DNA of 55,687 nucleotides from a virus: IMG/VR virus record IMGVR_UViG_3300042890_004616, positions 1 to 55,687 of that record; one strand, 5' to 3'. Shown piece by piece: positions 1 to 7,594 of this stretch (position 1 is its first letter; each line of letters starts with the position of its first letter). The notes under the pieces were generated by a model. It saw only the letters and a program-made list of their open reading frames with translations, ran no database searches and was not told where the DNA came from. The position numbers and the translations under genes were made by a program.

Positions 1-885
1 AGTTGCAATTCTAACCACAATGGACGTGTTGATGTTAGAGAACCTAGAGTAGTTGTAAATCCGACATCAACACTTGTTGGTGAGAATTTAGATTTACAAT
101 CATTAGGTGAGTTGGTAAGAAACTCTGGCAATGCAGAGCAAATTGAGAATGAATTGAATTCGGATGGTTCAATTAACAATTTAGATTTGGATGGTGATGG
201 ACAAGTTGATTACATTAGAGTTCAAGAGATTGGTGATGGAATGAGGAGAGGATTTGAGTTCATAGTTGAATTCCCTAATGGTAACACCGAGACTGTTGCA
301 ACTATAAATATTGAGAACAACAATGGTGTTGCTGATATGAATATTCAAGGCAATTCTAATTATTATGGTGACCATGGTTATTATCATTCAACACATACTT
401 TAGGAGATATGATGCTTATGTCTTATTTGTTTTCGTATCATAGACCATATTACAGCCCTTATCATTATGGTTCATATCCTAGGGGTTATCACTCATATCA
501 TAGTGTACCATCACGTTCATATAGAACACGAGTAACAACTACAACACGTACAACTACAACACCTCGTCCATCGAGTGTATCAGCCACAACTATACGTTCT
601 ACAGTTACACCGACAGCAGCAACAACTAGGACAAGTACTATGTCTAGACCTACTACTTCACAAAAGTCTTTTAGAAAAACTACCCCATCTAACTCTAGAC
701 CAACAACATCTGGATTTGGGAATAGAAATCCCAACACATCATCTACAACACGCTCAACACCAACACGTTCAACACGAAGTTCATTTGGTTCAAGTTCAAC
801 ACGTTCAACACCAACACGTTCAACACGAAGTTCATTTGGTTCCTCTAGTCGTTCTTCATCTAGAAGTTCATCACGTAGACGTTAA
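1..885 (+). CDS. Lipoprotein-like surface protein, 5' end outside window
   Basis: The reading frame is open from the first base, so the gene starts upstream of the window. The visible N-terminus begins Ser-Cys-Asn-Ser, which looks like the end of a lipobox, so this is probably an exported lipoprotein cut just before its lipidated Cys. A calcium-loop-like stretch (NLDLDGDGQVDY, encoded about 178-213) follows. Next comes a His/Tyr-rich middle (encoded about 360-520), then a Ser/Thr/Arg-rich low-complexity tail with a perfect-phase 17-residue repeat and a terminal Arg/Ser run. This architecture is common in Bacteroidota envelope proteins, so host origin is likely (inference). A TTG at 112 is an internal codon, not a start. 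Function unknown. The next gene starts 4 bases after the stop. Confidence 0.6.
   Translation, partial: SCNSNHNGRVDVREPRVVVNPTSTLVGENLDLQSLGELVRNSGNAEQIENELNSDGSINNLDLDGDGQVDYIRVQEIGDGMRRGFEFIVEFPNGNTETVATINIENNNGVADMNIQGNSNYYGDHGYYHSTHTLGDMMLMSYLFSYHRPYYSPYHYGSYPRGYHSYHSVPSRSYRTRVTTTTRTTTTPRPSSVSATTIRSTVTPTAATTRTSTMSRPTTSQKSFRKTTPSNSRPTTSGFGNRNPNTSSTTRSTPTRSTRSSFGSSSTRSTPTRSTRSSFGSSSRSSSRSSSRRR
746..842 (+). repeat. Two-copy 51-bp in-frame tandem repeat
   Basis: Copies begin at 746 and 797 (period 51 bp, 17 codons) and encode a Thr-Arg-Ser-Thr-Pro... Ser-Phe-Gly-Ser unit. They are nearly identical at DNA level, which points to recent slippage duplication within the C-terminal low-complexity tail. 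Confidence 0.85.
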
Positions 886-889
886 TATT

Positions 890-1693
890 ATGAAATACGA
901 AGTATTAGAAAAAGATAAAACCAAGTACGTTTGCTTGGTTTTATTAAATGAGATTATCAACTTTCAAAACTATTTTGATGTCACACCAAAAAGGGATGAA
1001 GTTTTCATTGAACCTTATTTACGCATGATGTATGTTGCTAAAGTATTGGATATGAAAGATGGTCAATATATTCCTACTGAGTTAGGTAGACAAGAGTTGG
1101 TCAATCTATATGATAAGTATTACGATTACTTAAAGATGTTTGATATCTTTTGTGCTGTGGATTTGGAGCAAGGTGAGTTTGCTTTCTCTAGTATGGGTGG
1201 TGATTTTTCAGATGATGGATGGATTGAATTCATAGAGCAAGAACGTTTTAGTGATGTAAGAGTTGCTGTTGCGGAGTTCAAAGGGTTAGACCCAATCGAG
1301 ATTGTATTTTTATCATTCTTAAATGAAGGTAGGTTTAATGTTGGTGATAGATTATGGGAAAACGATTTGACTGGTGATTCTATTTGGAGAGAAATCGAAG
1401 AAATCTGCAACACAGCCATATCATCTGAGTATTTGTCAGAAGATGGTGTATTGGAAGATGTTATCAAACAAGGCACAACCATTGCACTTCAGATGATAAA
1501 AGAAGGTGAAGAATTACAAGCTGAGTTGGAAGCAGAATATTATGAATCAGAAGAAGAAATCATAGAAACAACTACAGTTGAATATGTTGACATAGTTGAG
1601 GAACCCTATTATCCTTATGATTATTACGAATCATATTATGACCCATATTATGTGAGTCCGTTATGGATTGTTCCATGTATATTATTATTTTAA
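890..1693 (+). CDS. Acidic protein of unknown function
   Basis: 267 residues from ATG at 890, four bases after the preceding stop. The frame is open further upstream, but that part lies antiphase over the lipoprotein tail and has no coding character, so the 890 start is chosen. The protein is acidic, with a globular N-terminal part (about 1-200), a Glu-rich stretch (about 205-225), and an unusual Tyr/Pro-rich tail (repeated YYDPYY/YYESYY-like) ending in a short hydrophobic segment (PLWIVPCILLF). I do not recognise the family. The tight spacing suggests co-transcription with the upstream lipoprotein. The aromatic tail could be an interaction or anchoring segment (inference). Confidence 0.7.
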   Translation: MKYEVLEKDKTKYVCLVLLNEIINFQNYFDVTPKRDEVFIEPYLRMMYVAKVLDMKDGQYIPTELGRQELVNLYDKYYDYLKMFDIFCAVDLEQGEFAFSSMGGDFSDDGWIEFIEQERFSDVRVAVAEFKGLDPIEIVFLSFLNEGRFNVGDRLWENDLTGDSIWREIEEICNTAISSEYLSEDGVLEDVIKQGTTIALQMIKEGEELQAELEAEYYESEEEIIETTTVEYVDIVEEPYYPYDYYESYYDPYYVSPLWIVPCILLF

Positions 1694-1705
1694 ACTCAAG
1701 GCTGA

Positions 1706-2335
1706 CTATTTTTTAGTTGGCCTTTTGTTTGTTGTTTTGGGTTTAAGTGCTGCTGCTATCTTAGCTTTTGGGTGTACTTTTTTGGGTTCACCAGCAACCT
1801 TTTTCTTTTTGGGTTTTTTCTTATATTTTTTAACTTCGAATACTCGTTCTTTCTCTAGGTCGATAGTGATGCTGTAAGGCTCTCTAGTTAATAAAGATAA
1901 GTCTAAGGTCCAATTGAACTTTGAGCGTTCTTTATGGAGCTCAAAAGAGGCAACAACATGATTTTGGACTTGTTCGGCTGACCATCTGTTTACATAAGCT
2001 AGATGTTTATAACATTCATCTTTTTTACCAATAGCGATTGCTCTACCTATGTGTTTTACTTGGTGGCATTTTGGGCATAATGATATTAAACCTATTAATT
2101 TTTGGTTATGGTTTTCATCATCATATTCCCATATCTCGTGACATTCGACTTTATGTTTATAACCTTGTGTTGTGCCTATGTTTCCACATATTTCACATTT
2201 ATTGTTAGCGTCTTCATAAGATAGGTGTCTAATTTTATCCCATTCTTTTGGTTTGACGGTTGTTCTAACGTTTGAGAAGTGGCAAGTTGATGGAATTAGT
2301 TCTACTGTTAATTTTGGTTTTATTGGTTTTCCCAT
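1706..2335 (-). CDS. HNH-like zinc-finger nuclease
   Basis: 209 residues. A zinc/HNH core is visible: CEIC (C47, C50), then ECHEIWEYDD (H66-E67), then LCPKCHQVKH (C87, C90, H91, H95). This is the layout of HNH endonuclease-like proteins that carry two zinc-binding CxxC pairs. The C-terminal third (about 155-209) is very Lys/Pro/Ala-rich and probably binds nucleic acid. The gene points against its neighbours and has its own promoter in the divergent region at 2336-2467. It may be a free-standing homing-type nuclease or a phage nuclease with another job; nothing in the sequence decides this. It lacks the NUMOD repeats seen in the GIY-YIG gene at 7643. Confidence 0.7.
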   Translation of the reverse strand: MGKPIKPKLTVELIPSTCHFSNVRTTVKPKEWDKIRHLSYEDANNKCEICGNIGTTQGYKHKVECHEIWEYDDENHNQKLIGLISLCPKCHQVKHIGRAIAIGKKDECYKHLAYVNRWSAEQVQNHVVASFELHKERSKFNWTLDLSLLTREPYSITIDLEKERVFEVKKYKKKPKKKKVAGEPKKVHPKAKIAAALKPKTTNKRPTKK

Positions 2336-2357
2336 GGTATATTGATTGTCATCATAA

Positions 2358-2370
2358 TTAAATATACTAA
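2358..2370 (-). promoter_or_regulatory. Promoter-like box for the HNH gene
   Basis: On the minus strand the sequence reads TTAGTATATTTAA about 22 bases before the ATG at 2335. It resembles the TTAGTATATTTG boxes found before several other genes here, with A in place of the final G. Confidence 0.45.
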
Positions 2371-2419
2371 AATATTGGTAATTGTCAATGGGGTAAAAAA
2401 AATAATATTTACAAATAAA

Positions 2420-2451
2420 TTTGTTTAATTAAAATATTATACATATATTTG
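2420..2451 (+). promoter_or_regulatory. Bacteroidota-type promoter for the lipoprotein gene
   Basis: TTTG at 2420-2423 and TATATTTG at 2444-2451, 20 bases apart. This is a good match to the Bacteroidota housekeeping promoter pattern (TTTG then TAnnTTTG). The ATG at 2468 follows after an A-rich leader of about 16 bases. Confidence 0.65.
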
Positions 2452-2467
2452 TTTAAAATTAAGAATT

Positions 2468-3061
2468 ATGAAAAAGTTATTATACATTTTAGTCTTTGGT
2501 TTATTTTTGATATCGTGTCAAAAAGAGTATCCTTATCCGAGTAATGGTTCACCAAATGAAGTACCAACAGTTGGTGGATACGATACGAACTTGGTACTTA
2601 GTCGTTTTGGTAAGTTTGTTGTTATCGATGCGGTTATGTTTATTGAAAATCATGAGACTGGTGAGAAGACTAAGTTACAGCATTTTGGTGTTGGTAAGAA
2701 CATATCTAGTCTTAGATGGGGTGGTAGTATATTTGACATTGAAACTATTGTAAAGGATAGTACAACATATTCTTTTTGGTCACCACCTAGTGGTGGTAAT
2801 GGTTATGGTAAGTTTATGTTGAATAGTGATTCGAGTAGATATTACATGGTAAATTATATGGGTCAATACACATCAATAATAGAGGACCCTACACATGGCC
2901 AACAAAACATGGGTGGTTCTGCCAGACCGTTTAATGGTTACACTATAAGTAAAAAGGATAGTTTAATTGGGATTAGCATACAAGAAATGGAGGGTAGTAT
3001 CAACGGATATAATTGTCATTATTGGACTATATTGACATTAAAGAAGATTGAGTTTTGGTAA
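2468..3061 (+). CDS. Predicted lipoprotein, unknown function
   Basis: 197 residues. The N-terminus MKKLLYILVFGLFLISCQKE is a clear lipoprotein signal: a Lys pair, a hydrophobic core and a lipobox LISC with Cys at 17. The mature part is Gly/Ser/Tyr-rich and looks beta-structured, with no motif I recognise. It is transcribed from its own host-type promoter, so it is probably expressed early or constitutively. A phage-encoded envelope lipoprotein could act in superinfection exclusion by masking a receptor, a role known for other phage lipoproteins, but nothing here shows that directly. The gene ends one base before the convergent gene at 3062. Confidence 0.7.
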   Translation: MKKLLYILVFGLFLISCQKEYPYPSNGSPNEVPTVGGYDTNLVLSRFGKFVVIDAVMFIENHETGEKTKLQHFGVGKNISSLRWGGSIFDIETIVKDSTTYSFWSPPSGGNGYGKFMLNSDSSRYYMVNYMGQYTSIIEDPTHGQQNMGGSARPFNGYTISKKDSLIGISIQEMEGSINGYNCHYWTILTLKKIEFW

Positions 3062-3301
3062 TTATTTAAGGTATTTATTAACTACGATGATGCATGTTTG
3101 TTCATCTGATAGGAATAACATTTTAAGTGTTTCTATCAGTTTAAATCTTAACATCATGTATTGGTTTGCATCACCAAGTATGTATTCTCTACCATCATCG
3201 AATAGTATACCACGTCTAAAACGCATATTATGTTTAACTCTAGAGATTGGGTAATTCTTCACTAGAAATTTACTCATCAATTCTATGTCTTTAGGTGTCA
3301 T
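3062..3301 (-). CDS. Small protein of unknown function
   Basis: 79 residues from the ATG at 3301 (MTPKDIELMSKFL). The frame is open for 17 more codons upstream, but that extension overlaps the preceding small minus-strand gene, whose stop lies just ahead of this ATG, so the shorter form is preferred. The protein is mixed alpha/beta and basic in the middle (RVKHNMRFRRG). Family not recognised. It appears translationally coupled to the 29-residue gene upstream. Confidence 0.55.
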   Translation of the reverse strand: MTPKDIELMSKFLVKNYPISRVKHNMRFRRGILFDDGREYILGDANQYMMLRFKLIETLKMLFLSDEQTCIIVVNKYLK

Positions 3302-3302
3302 T

Positions 3303-3392
3303 TTAAAAAAAACATGTGTGGTCACCAATATGGTTATCCCATTCATCAACAACAGTTTGAGTTGCTACTGGTATTACTTCTTCATCTTCCAT
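3303..3392 (-). CDS. Possible 29-residue acidic peptide
   Basis: Reads MEDEEVIPVATQTVVDEWDN... ending HTCFF. ATG at 3392; the stop lies one base before the ATG of the next minus-strand gene. The frame is open further upstream, but that part is hydrophobic, AT-driven sequence over the divergent promoter region. A TATATTTAT box lies about 20 bases before the ATG on the minus strand. The phase and coupling support it; the short length keeps it tentative. Confidence 0.35.
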   Translation of the reverse strand: MEDEEVIPVATQTVVDEWDNHIGDHTCFF

Positions 3393-3435
3393 TATAACGA
3401 TTTTAAAATAAATATAACAGAACATTAAATAATTT

Positions 3436-3771
3436 ATGAATAAACTAAAATATTTTATCTTCATGAGTATATGTGAGGTATCATTAGAGCTTTTTAAAGA
3501 CAGTATGTATAGCACATACATTAATTATTGTAAGGGTATGAGTAATTCTATTGATAATGGAAAGTTAAGTAAGAAAGAGAAATATGATATTATTACAATA
3601 ACTAAGTATTTGGATTTGTTATATGGTTTTGGTGAGGATGAGATAGCTGATTATATTGTTTTATATTTTGAATCGGATAGGGTTCTAGAATTTCAGAAGA
3701 TAATATCGTTAAACGAAACTATATATAAGAGTTTTGGTGATGTTGGTTCATGGGTTAAAAAACATAATTAG
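3436..3771 (+). CDS. Small protein of unknown function
   Basis: 111 residues, ATG at 3436. The predicted structure is mostly helical with several aromatic residues. I see no motif. It is divergent from the 3303-3392 gene, sharing the short intergenic region between them, and its stop overlaps the end of the convergent gene at 3768 by 4 bases. Coding character is good (AT-rich third positions, Glu/Lys/Asp-rich C-terminal half). Confidence 0.6.
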   Translation: MNKLKYFIFMSICEVSLELFKDSMYSTYINYCKGMSNSIDNGKLSKKEKYDIITITKYLDLLYGFGEDEIADYIVLYFESDRVLEFQKIISLNETIYKSFGDVGSWVKKHN

Positions 3772-4019
3772 TATATTGGTTTAACAACTAAATAACCTAT
3801 TATGTATTGATTTTTATTCCATTCGAAGAATGTTTTAATTACATGTAAGATGGTATCATCATCTATAAATGGTTTAAATATTGGTTTGGTAATAGTTAGT
3901 GCTTTATTGATTGCAGTTGTTTTACTTCTATCATTTCCACAACAATATAGGTATATAGCTACACTATCATCTTTAAATTCTTTTTTGAGAAATTTATATA
4001 TTATTATTTCATCTGACAT
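3768..4019 (-). CDS. Small protein of unknown function
   Basis: 83 residues, ATG at 4019, ending in a 4-base convergent overlap with the plus-strand gene. It contains a Cys pair (YLYCCGNDRSKT) and alternating hydrophobic and basic segments. Not recognised. A TATTTATA box lies on the minus strand 27 bases before the ATG (4047-4054), so it may be expressed late. Confidence 0.55.
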   Translation of the reverse strand: MSDEIIIYKFLKKEFKDDSVAIYLYCCGNDRSKTTAINKALTITKPIFKPFIDDDTILHVIKTFFEWNKNQYIIGYLVVKPIY

Positions 4020-4046
4020 TGAGTTTTGGAATTAATTTACTATACT

Positions 4047-4054
4047 TATAAATA
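4047..4054 (-). promoter_or_regulatory. Late-type TATTTATA box
   Basis: Minus-strand TATTTATA, 27 bases before the ATG at 4019. Same box as upstream of the virion genes. On the plus strand it reads TATAAATA, so it could also serve the thioredoxin gene at 4085. Confidence 0.4.
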
Positions 4055-4084
4055 CAAAAATAACAATTTTAAAAACATTAGTAA

Positions 4085-4405
4085 ATGACATTAGAAGTTA
4101 CAGATGGAAACATCACAGAAGTATTAAAACAAAATGAAATCACAGTATTAGATTTTTGGGCACCATGGTGTGGTCCATGTAGAGTATTAGGTCCAATTAT
4201 CGACACATTATCAACTGAAGAGGTTAATAATGGTATCAGTATTGGTAAAATAAATGTTGATGAGAATAATGTTGTAGCATTAAAATATGGTGTTAGAAGT
4301 ATCCCAACAGTTATCTTCTTAAAAAATGGAGAAGTTGTAGATAGAATGATTGGTGTAAACACCAAAGATGCTATACAAACAAAGATAGATTCATTAAAAT
4401 CTTAA
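4085..4405 (+). CDS. trxA: Thioredoxin
   Basis: 106 residues, the normal single-domain thioredoxin length. The active site WAPWCGPCR lies at about residues 25-33 and the cis-proline motif RSIPTVIFLKNG at about 72-83. The family reduces disulphides through the two active-site Cys residues; in phages it can feed ribonucleotide reductase or act on host partners. Thymidylate synthase is encoded 11 kb away, so a nucleotide-metabolism role is plausible, but no reductase gene lies in this window. No signal peptide, so cytoplasmic. The next gene begins 31 bases downstream behind its own late-type box. Confidence 0.95.
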   Translation: MTLEVTDGNITEVLKQNEITVLDFWAPWCGPCRVLGPIIDTLSTEEVNNGISIGKINVDENNVVALKYGVRSIPTVIFLKNGEVVDRMIGVNTKDAIQTKIDSLKS

Positions 4406-4425
4406 GAGTTTTCGTTACATCATAA

Positions 4426-4433
4426 TATTTATA
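4426..4433 (+). promoter_or_regulatory. Late-type box three bases before an ATG
   Basis: TATTTATA followed by GAT and then ATG at 4437. Identical spacing occurs before 32836 and 33549. If the box is a -10 element, the transcript is leaderless or nearly so. Confidence 0.5.
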
Positions 4434-4436
4434 GAT

Positions 4437-4778
4437 ATGAAAAATAAATTAATTATTACTGAATCACAATTACAACGTTTAAAGGTAACTTTGACTGAGG
4501 GTAATGCTCATGCTGTCATGGTTAAACGCATCAAAGAAGATTTAGACGCTAATTACGAACCAGTTGAGAAGTTTGTGAAAGAAGGTGGTGAATATTCATC
4601 TGTACCTATGTTTATGATTAAGATTGATGAAGAGGTTATTACAGCTGAAAAGTTATTTGAATATTTGAAGACTAGACATAAAGTCAGTGATGAATTTTTA
4701 AGTCAAGTTATCAAAGATTGGGTTGATAAAAAGATTAGTGATGATTATAGATTATCTAAAAATATTCCATTGACTTAA
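4437..4778 (+). CDS. Possible head-targeted internal protein, unknown function
   Basis: 113 residues. The N-terminus (MKNKLIITESQLQRLKVTLTE, residues 1-21) is a basic amphipathic helix ending in LTE followed by Gly. That matches the (L/I)-x-E rule of gp21-type prohead proteases, and T4 gp23 is itself cleaved at an LTE site. The remaining domain is mixed and charged, without a recognised fold. The ATG lies three bases after a TATTTATA late box. Late expression plus a cleavable basic N-terminus suggests a capsid-packaged protein (inference). The next gene starts 4 bases after the stop. Confidence 0.6.
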   Translation: MKNKLIITESQLQRLKVTLTEGNAHAVMVKRIKEDLDANYEPVEKFVKEGGEYSSVPMFMIKIDEEVITAEKLFEYLKTRHKVSDEFLSQVIKDWVDKKISDDYRLSKNIPLT

Positions 4779-4782
4779 TGAG

Positions 4783-5103
4783 ATGGATATCAAGACTAAA
4801 ATACGAGAATCTTTAAGAGAACAGTATGGTGAGTTTGTCACATATTTAGAACATGAATATGAAGCCAAGCTCACTGAAAATCTTACTGATGGTGATATTG
4901 ATAAAAAGAGAGCTTGGTTGACTTACAACCAAGTTATTCTTGAATTAAAACATACATTAAAAAACATGCTTAAGGTTCGAGAATTACAATATAAGCTAAC
5001 AGATAATGAAGACCCAAATGAAGTATGCATATCAGTTATGGAAGATATAAAAAACCAAACTGAAGAATTAGAAAGACTATATAATAAGATAGCGAATTTT
5101 TAA
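4783..5103 (+). CDS. Small helical protein with propeptide-like N-terminus; paralogue of 5219-5560
   Basis: 106 residues. It starts MDIKTKIRESLREQYG, with a possible prohead-protease site after LRE (residue 13). The body (residues 45-105) aligns with the downstream protein at 5219: TYNQVILEL / TYNIVIQEL, YKLTDNEDP / YRLTDGEEP, and matching C-terminal helices. The two probably arose by tandem duplication, and only this copy keeps the LRE-type N-terminus. It lies directly downstream of the late-boxed gene at 4437, so it is likely co-transcribed. Function unknown. Confidence 0.6.
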   Translation: MDIKTKIRESLREQYGEFVTYLEHEYEAKLTENLTDGDIDKKRAWLTYNQVILELKHTLKNMLKVRELQYKLTDNEDPNEVCISVMEDIKNQTEELERLYNKIANF

Positions 5104-5160
5104 CATTAACATACTGATTTTTAATTAATTATATAACAAAAAAATATTTAAAAAAGTTAG

Positions 5161-5188
5161 TATATTTGGTTAAATTGTGATATTTATA
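5161..5188 (+). promoter_or_regulatory. Tandem host-type and late-type promoter boxes
   Basis: TATATTTG at 5161-5168 (preceded by TTAG) is followed by TATTTATA at 5181-5188, both before the ATG at 5219. This is the clearest place where the two box types sit side by side, suggesting that the gene is read both early and late. Confidence 0.5.
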
Positions 5189-5218
5189 GATAAATAACAT
5201 TTAATTTAAAACCCACCT

Positions 5219-5560
5219 ATGGAAGCTAATAATTTTTTAGTTAAAGCTGGACAAGGTAAAACAACTTTACTGGATAAGGCTTATCAAAAGCACATTGAAA
5301 TAATCTTACAAACATCTGATGATGAGAAGGTTTTGAGATGGGAGACTTATAACATAGTTATTCAAGAATTGGTAAAACAAGGTAAGGTAGATTATTTCAA
5401 TGAGATTAAGTATAGATTAACTGATGGTGAAGAGCCAAGTTTTGTTATTCTAGATATTATTGATAGGGAGATTGATGATATTGATGGTTTGATTTGGTTT
5501 TTAAAGAGAAGGATAGAGGAATATATTGAGGACGATAAAATTAGAAGATTTTACGAATAA
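5219..5560 (+). CDS. Small helical protein; paralogue of 4783-5103
   Basis: 113 residues. It shares with the preceding protein the central TYNxVIxEL helix, the YRLTDGEEP turn and a C-terminal Asp/Glu-rich helix, but has a different N-terminus (MEANNFLVKAGQGKTTLLDK). GQGKTT resembles part of a P-loop, but the protein has no Walker B and is far too short for a P-loop ATPase, so I do not call it one. Expressed from the tandem promoters at 5161-5188. Function unknown. Confidence 0.6.
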   Translation: MEANNFLVKAGQGKTTLLDKAYQKHIEIILQTSDDEKVLRWETYNIVIQELVKQGKVDYFNEIKYRLTDGEEPSFVILDIIDREIDDIDGLIWFLKRRIEEYIEDDKIRRFYE

Positions 5561-5587
5561 CCTATTGCCTTGTTGAAAAAAAAATAG

Positions 5588-5595
5588 TATATTTG
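5588..5595 (+). promoter_or_regulatory. Host-type promoter box for the LRR gene
   Basis: TAGTATATTTG ending at 5595, 20 bases before the ATG at 5616. An upstream TTGTTG (5570-5575) could supply the -33 element, though the spacing is short. Confidence 0.5.
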
Positions 5596-5615
5596 CTTTA
5601 AACGTATAAATTAAT

Positions 5616-7028
5616 ATGAAGAATGCAAATATAACAGATAGATTATCATTTTTAGCCGAAAAATTTGACATTTTCGAATGTTCAAATTCTGACGACACTA
5701 AATCAAAAATAGATACATTGGTTGTTGATGGTTTTGAACCATCTATAATAACATCACCAGATGGTGGCATTATAGCTATTTTATCTATAAAGCAAAATGA
5801 TAAGAGATTGAATCCGATAAAAAAGATTAGTGTTTGTTCTGACATATTTTCTGAAATGATTGGTGCTGACCCTACTGAAAACAAGATGTATTTGCAATGG
5901 ATGCTTACGGTATTTACACGTTTGGTTAAGGATGGTAAAGAGGTTAGTACTGCATCAGCTATACGTTTTGTTAAAGAAGATTTACCACAAGCTAATTTAT
6001 ATCTCCAATTGTTTGAGGATAATAAGCGTAAGAAGAAGTTTATTGATTTATGTAAGGGTAGTTACATTCTTAAGGATGTTGGTGACCCGACCAATATAAA
6101 TCAATATAAATCTTTATCTCAATTATTTGATGCTGTTGACCCTTTTATTGAGAAGGAGCCAAGTGCTGTGGAGCGTACATTATATAAGTTTGTTGAGAGT
6201 GGTCAAGCTGAGATACCAGTTAAAGATAGGAAATTTACTTTGTACATTCCTAAGACAACAGCAGCTAGTGTTGTATTCGCTAATTTTGCCAATTGGTGTA
6301 CAGCTAGAGATGGTAATGGTATGTTTAATTCATACACACAGAATAATTTAAAACCTAATGGTAAAAATTCAGATATTTATATTATAATTAACAATGATTT
6401 TTTTACTGGTGAAAACAAGGAGATTTATCAAATTCACTTTGAGACTAACCAATTAAAAGATAGTAGAAATGGTCAGAATGTAAGTATCTTTGAAAATGTA
6501 TTATCTGAGAGTGAGGGGTTAAGTAACTACTTTTACGAGGAATTAATGACAATGGCAAAGGGTTTTAACAGAGGGACGGATAATAATAAATACTTGGATT
6601 ATTTAATCCAATTTGGGTTCGCTGAGAGTTTATTTGAGTTGATGGATGGTGAAACACCAACGATTAAGTTTATGACAAGAGAGATACCAAGATTACCAGA
6701 TTTAAGTAAATTTAAAAATGTTGACACAATGATTATTACTAATGCTAAGATGGTTGATTTACACCCATCTATTGGTTCATTAAAAAATTTAGAGATGTTG
6801 GTATTATCTGGGAATAAAATTAAAACGTTACCTAAAGAGATTGGTTCGTTAACTAGTTTAGAGTTTCTAAACTTAGACGGTAATCCATTGGTGGATATTC
6901 CATCGGAGATAGCGTATTTGGATAAAAGTAAAGGTGGTTCACTACATAGAATTGGTGTACGGGAATCGGATATAGGGAGAGATAATTATCTAAAATTAAA
7001 AGAGTTGTTACCAACAACACTTTTTTAA
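5616..7028 (+). CDS. Leucine-rich-repeat protein with a conserved-looking N-terminal domain
   Basis: 470 residues. The C-terminal third has leucine-rich repeats: PRLPDLSKFKNVDTMIITNA, LHPSIGSLKNLEMLVLSGN, LPKEIGSLTSLEFLNLDGN, DIPSEIAYLD (residues about 350-440), in the bacterial LPxxIGxLxxLxxLxLxxN style. The middle holds a domain with FANWCTARDGNGMFNSY and IYIIINNDF...YQIHFETNQLKDSRN (about 220-300), suggestive of a small beta-rich domain of unknown role. No signal peptide, so cytoplasmic or virion. LRRs usually bind protein, so a host-protein interaction is plausible (inference). The gene is monocistronic, with its own host-type promoter and a strong terminator. Confidence 0.75.
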   Translation: MKNANITDRLSFLAEKFDIFECSNSDDTKSKIDTLVVDGFEPSIITSPDGGIIAILSIKQNDKRLNPIKKISVCSDIFSEMIGADPTENKMYLQWMLTVFTRLVKDGKEVSTASAIRFVKEDLPQANLYLQLFEDNKRKKKFIDLCKGSYILKDVGDPTNINQYKSLSQLFDAVDPFIEKEPSAVERTLYKFVESGQAEIPVKDRKFTLYIPKTTAASVVFANFANWCTARDGNGMFNSYTQNNLKPNGKNSDIYIIINNDFFTGENKEIYQIHFETNQLKDSRNGQNVSIFENVLSESEGLSNYFYEELMTMAKGFNRGTDNNKYLDYLIQFGFAESLFELMDGETPTIKFMTREIPRLPDLSKFKNVDTMIITNAKMVDLHPSIGSLKNLEMLVLSGNKIKTLPKEIGSLTSLEFLNLDGNPLVDIPSEIAYLDKSKGGSLHRIGVRESDIGRDNYLKLKELLPTTLF

Positions 7029-7032
7029 CAAA

Positions 7033-7058
7033 GAGGCTCCCGAAACGGAGCCTTTTTT
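7033..7058 (+). terminator. Rho-independent terminator
   Basis: GGCTCC-CGAAAC-GGAGCC followed by six T. Perfect 6-bp GC-rich stem 5 bases after the LRR gene stop. Confidence 0.9.
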
Positions 7059-7087
7059 ATTATAATAAATTTTTAAAATTGAGAACA

Positions 7088-7594
7088 ATGAAATGGAAAA
7101 GAAATGACAAAGAGATTGAAGAACCAATATTGGAATACTTAGAAAGTATATTTGATGAAGAATTAAATAATGGTTATATATTAAAAGTTTGTGTTGGTAC
7201 TGATTCACAAAAAGTTGGTGGTGGTGAATATAAATTCGCAACTGTTATTCTTATTACCACATCTCAAGATTTAGGTGGTGTGGTTGTTGGTCGTGGTGGT
7301 ATGATTATAGCAGCAACTTATAATCATACATTTAAACAAAGAAATAAAGAATTGGTAAACGAGAGAATGATTTATGAAGTTGGTAAATCAATTGAGGTTG
7401 CGTATGAGATAGCACCGTTATTGGACTTGTATGAAATTAAGTTAGAGGTTCACGCTGATATTAATCCAGACCCAATGCATGAGTCTAATAAAGCTTTACA
7501 ACAAGCTGTTGGTTATATATTAGGAATGGGTTATGATTTCAAAGTAAAACCAGATGCAATGGCTTCATCACATTGTGCTGATAGGTTATGTTAA
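7088..7594 (+). CDS. RNase H-like YkuK/DUF458-family protein with a replaced C-terminus
   Basis: 168 residues from ATG at 7088; a TTG three codons upstream is a weaker start. Visible family features are VCVGTDSQK near residue 35, HADINPDPMHESNKALQQAVGYILGMGY (about 118-145) and the C-terminal KPDAMASSHCADRLC. GTDSQ with the downstream Asp/His residues fits the RNase H-like YkuK (DUF458) family; its activity is uncertain. The last 13 codons plus stop (7553-7594) recur after the GIY-YIG gene as DSYASSHVADKLC-stop (8392-8433). The present C-terminus therefore seems to have been supplied by the inserted homing element, and the older end is stranded downstream. Confidence 0.75.
   Translation: MKWKRNDKEIEEPILEYLESIFDEELNNGYILKVCVGTDSQKVGGGEYKFATVILITTSQDLGGVVVGRGGMIIAATYNHTFKQRNKELVNERMIYEVGKSIEVAYEIAPLLDLYEIKLEVHADINPDPMHESNKALQQAVGYILGMGYDFKVKPDAMASSHCADRLC

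Noticed and set aside
575-889. Upstream open extension of the 890-1693 gene
   Set aside because: It lies antiphase over the lipoprotein's repeat tail, encodes His/Gln/Val repeats typical of a shadow frame, and a well-placed ATG exists at 890.
5219-5560. P-loop NTPase from GQGKTT near the N-terminus
   Set aside because: The protein is too short, has no Walker B, and its paralogue lacks the motif.
5576-5584. A-rich run as a third slippage site
   Set aside because: It lies between genes and does not join two open frames.
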